Source: Chitinophagales bacterium (GTDB lineage: Bacteria > Bacteroidota > Bacteroidia > Chitinophagales > UBA2359). Taken from it: 6,592 nt of DNA. Below, one piece after another: positions 5,901 to 6,592 of the stretch (the stretch's first letter is position 1; the number at the start of each line of letters is the position of its first letter). The stretch lies in the NCBI GenBank assembly GCA_020629335.1, contig JAHDDN010000303.1, positions 1-6,592 of the forward strand, read 5' to 3'. The position numbers and the translations under genes are program-made. A model generated the notes under the pieces. It did not search any database, had not been told where the DNA came from, and saw nothing but the letters and a program-made list of their open reading frames with translations.

Positions 5901-6308
5901 ATTAGGATCTGGACTAAAAGGATTAGTATAGGCTGGAAAATTAGCATAATCTTCACAAGCAAAAAATTCTGGGCCATCATCACCTTCCACAAATATTCTA
6001 AAATCTACAAATTGACAATCAGTTGGGTCATTTTGATGGCATACTTCGTAGGTTATTAACTCTTGATAAGGACCATCTTGAGTACCATCTGGTGTGTATG
6101 TATATGTACCTCCACCATTAGGAACGAGTTCACCATATGATGGCCCAAAAATAATAGTTGTAGAGCCTCCATTAAAGTCGTTATCTATTAGGTTAATGGT
6201 TTTCGATTTTTTAATTCTCTTAGTTAGTTCTAAGTCAATCATATCTTGACTTACTAAGTGCATAGGCATTAATATCATTATTAACGCCACTTTGATAATA
6301 AATTTCAT
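2928..6308 (-). CDS. Large secreted protein: cadherin-like domains, five DUF11 repeats, dockerin-like C-terminus
   Basis: This is an 1126-residue predicted cell-surface or secreted protein. The ATG at 6306-6308 starts a typical signal peptide (Lys2 and Lys6, then a hydrophobic core), with likely cleavage at LVS|QD after residue 20. Residues about 22-110 and 113-208 are cadherin/Ig-like beta domains (NLIDNDF and DVLANDVE motifs, TYTYTP, FLYTV). Residues about 215-869 are five DUF11 units of about 131 residues. Each has a GDxxCYxI strand, ATGVEV, GVSYVN, WxIGNI, an EDLxICV strand and an acidic Asp/Asn loop (NPNNDNGDQSEDDE). Each unit holds two Cys. Residues about 870-1126 form a C-terminal module seen, from memory, in Bacteroidota proteins often annotated as hemagglutinin. 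It contains WVLVELRS, YYVAIRHRNHLGVMT and two tandem dockerin-like repeats, ending EQLP. A standard type IX sorting domain is not recognisable. The function is probably adhesion or surface-layer structure; no catalytic domain is visible. It is encoded alone, with an upstream region of at least 280 bases. Confidence 0.93.
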   Translation of the reverse strand: MKFIIKVALIMILMPMHLVSQDMIDLELTKRIKKSKTINLIDNDFNGGSTTIIFGPSYGELVPNGGGTYTYTPDGTQDGPYQELITYEVCHQNDPTDCQFVDFRIFVEGDDGPEFFACEDYANFPAYTNPFSPDPNYVIDVLANDVEVNVSSLNIVLAPVNGSVLLQNNQVIYSPPLYFQGVDEFLYTVNSADGTQSDQIKVTIVVGNTNNLIPVRDCIYFESTLTVTEGDGLCYVIAVENLGPDDATGVEVYDQLPSGVSYVNNTPSQGFYSPNTSTWVIGNIPSNSMEELEICVNADVVGDFVNVAQVSAADQMDVDSNPNNDNGDQSEDDENIATITIQPLISDLELTLGPNITVTEGDGFCYTITVTNLGPENATGVEVSAPIPNGVSYVNDFTTTGSYSPTNATWFIGNIPLAASEELEICVDADVVGNYTAVAEVSAADILDIDSSPNNDNGDQSEDDEDNATIIIEPFMIDLELNYLVSNTTVIEGDQFCYTLEIENLGPDNATGVEVSAPIPNGVSYVNNNPSTGSYSPTSSTWVIGNIAVGGVEDLQICVDADVVGNYTNVAEVSAADQMDVDSNPNNDNGDQSEDDEDNASISIEPNIIDLSLSIGPNTTVTEGDGFCYTITVSNSGPVNATGVEVSAPIPNGVSYVNNNPSTGSYSPTSSTWVIGNIAVGGVEDLQICVDADVVGNYTNVAEVSAADQMDVDSNPNNDNGDQSEDDEDSASISIQQDIIDLGLTVGPNANVNVGDGFCYTITVVNSGLSEATGVEVFAPIPNGVSYVNNTPSTGSYSPASSTWIIGNIQTATIEDLEICVMATTGGSFTNVAEVSAADQMDVDSSPNNDDGDQSEDDEDSADITIVPDDILLTLRALLKGAYDSGTGLMRDDLRDNNLIPLEEPYSSDPNFNHNGSEQATSGAFNQGGPNAIVDWVLVELRSKNDPSVILYTRAALIERDGDIVDVDGDSAVAFAAPLDEYYVAIRHRNHLGVMTDQAVDLSNTTMLDFADPNQVTTWGTNAQFAEDANTMLMWSGNSNSDDRVIMQGGNNDTNPIFFEVLLAPTNPGNIANLIYQSYSTSDLNLDGDVIFQGANNDTNVIFFNVLTHPGNVNLLANFIINEQLP
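2931..3203 (-). repeat. Two tandem dockerin-like repeats at the C-terminus
   Basis: Residues about 1036-1078 and 1079-1126 align with each other. They share V-I-(M/F)-Q-G-(G/A)-NNDTN, IFF(E/N)VL and PGN. The second copy has an EF-hand-like calcium loop, DLNLDGD, at residues 1083-1089. In the first copy the matching stretch, NSNSDDR, has lost the first and last acidic ligands. The duplication is within the C-terminal module of the large secreted protein. Confidence 0.7.
3702..5666 (-). repeat. Array of five DUF11 repeats in the large secreted protein
   Basis: Units start at about residues 215, 346, 477, 609 and 740, with a period of 131-132 residues (393-396 bases). Each ends with the acidic Asp/Asn loop followed by an (A/S)-x-I-x-I strand and a linker that begins the next unit with I-x-DL-x-L. 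The first unit lacks the usual DL-x-L opening and has CIYFESTLTV instead. The acidic loop is the best-conserved part and suggests calcium binding. Confidence 0.9.
4121..4772 (-). repeat. 259-bp identical direct repeat between DUF11 units 3 and 4
   Basis: Bases 4121-4379 are identical to 4514-4772 with an offset of 393 bases, exactly 131 codons. The two copies encode residues about 644-730 and 513-599. The first differences are C4120 versus T4513 on one side and A4380 versus G4773 on the other. Silent sites are also identical, while the other three units differ at many positions. Confidence 0.97.
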
Positions 6309-6592
6309 GTAGTGTGTGTTGTTTTTTAGAACGTTGAAGATATTATACTGTAAATATATTTAGCACAGTATTTGATTCACTTTCAATAGTGATTACATAG
6401 GCTGGGTGGGACCACAAATATACTATAAAATTTAAACAAAAGCTATTCTTTATTAATTAATTGCAAGGGATTTTGCTAAGAAATGGAAGTTATATGTGGC
6501 GTTAATTATCTGACTATTAGGGCTTAAGCGAGTATATGCCTTAGGAACGTTTAAAAAATAATTTCCACATTTAGCAACTAATCTTTTGTACC
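6309..6592. other. Upstream region of the secreted-protein gene, no confident gene
   Basis: This is 284 bases of A/T-rich DNA between the start of the large gene and the window end. It holds promoter-like boxes for the minus strand. No complete gene is evident. One minus-strand frame is open from the right edge to a TAA at 6453-6455, at least 45 codons, and could be the end of a gene lying to the right or a chance open frame. No clear large inverted or tandem repeats were seen. Confidence 0.5.
6415..6466 (-). promoter_or_regulatory. Candidate promoters of the large secreted-protein gene
   Basis: On the minus strand, TATATTTG (complement of 6415-6422) is an exact match to the Bacteroidota -7 box TAnnTTTG. 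It would give a leader of about 100 bases before the ATG. It lacks a TTG at ideal spacing. Slightly further upstream, TAGCTTTTG (6437-6445) has a TTG 18 bases before it (6464-6466), a good -33/-7 spacing but a one-base-off box. Either or both could be used. Confidence 0.4.

Overview
The window is AT-rich chromosomal DNA that most likely comes from a member of the Bacteroidota. Four things point that way. Start codons sit in A/T-rich leaders without clear Shine-Dalgarno sites. There are matches to the TAnnTTTG -7 promoter element of this phylum. aroQ lies next to a XerD-type recombinase gene. A large secreted protein combines cadherin-like and DUF11 repeats with a C-terminal module that I associate with Bacteroidota surface proteins. 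The genus cannot be fixed from this sequence.

Layout from left to right. (1) Positions 1-521, plus strand: most of an ABC transporter ATPase, cut by the window edge just before its Walker A motif. (2) 522-642: a convergent intergenic region with two hairpins, one per strand. (3) 643-1065, minus: aroQ, type II 3-dehydroquinate dehydratase. (4) 1066-1142: a short divergent spacer with an unusual C-run/G-run hairpin. (5) 1143-2054, plus: a XerD-family tyrosine recombinase. (6) 2060-2095: a strong 13-bp bidirectional terminator. (7) 2134-2577, minus: a small Gly/Ala-rich, DUF937-like protein. (8) 2578-2927: a 350-bp gap holding a GC-rich, highly structured element, a plus-strand terminator with no gene in front of it, and a compositionally distinct block. 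(9) 2928-6308, minus: a 1126-residue secreted repeat protein. (10) 6309-6592: its upstream region with promoter-like boxes and no confident gene.

The genes are mostly separate transcription units. aroQ (shikimate pathway) and xerD (chromosome dimer resolution) are housekeeping genes. The large secreted protein is accessory surface biology. It has five DUF11 units of about 131 residues. Two adjacent units share 259 identical bases, so the array has been expanded or homogenised recently.

The two parts most worth a second look are the structured GC-rich element at about 2607-2763, which may be a non-coding RNA, a leader or a dispersed repeat, and the secreted protein with its duplicated dockerin-like C-terminus and no obvious standard type IX sorting domain. 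I found no clear evidence of a complete new multi-gene system.
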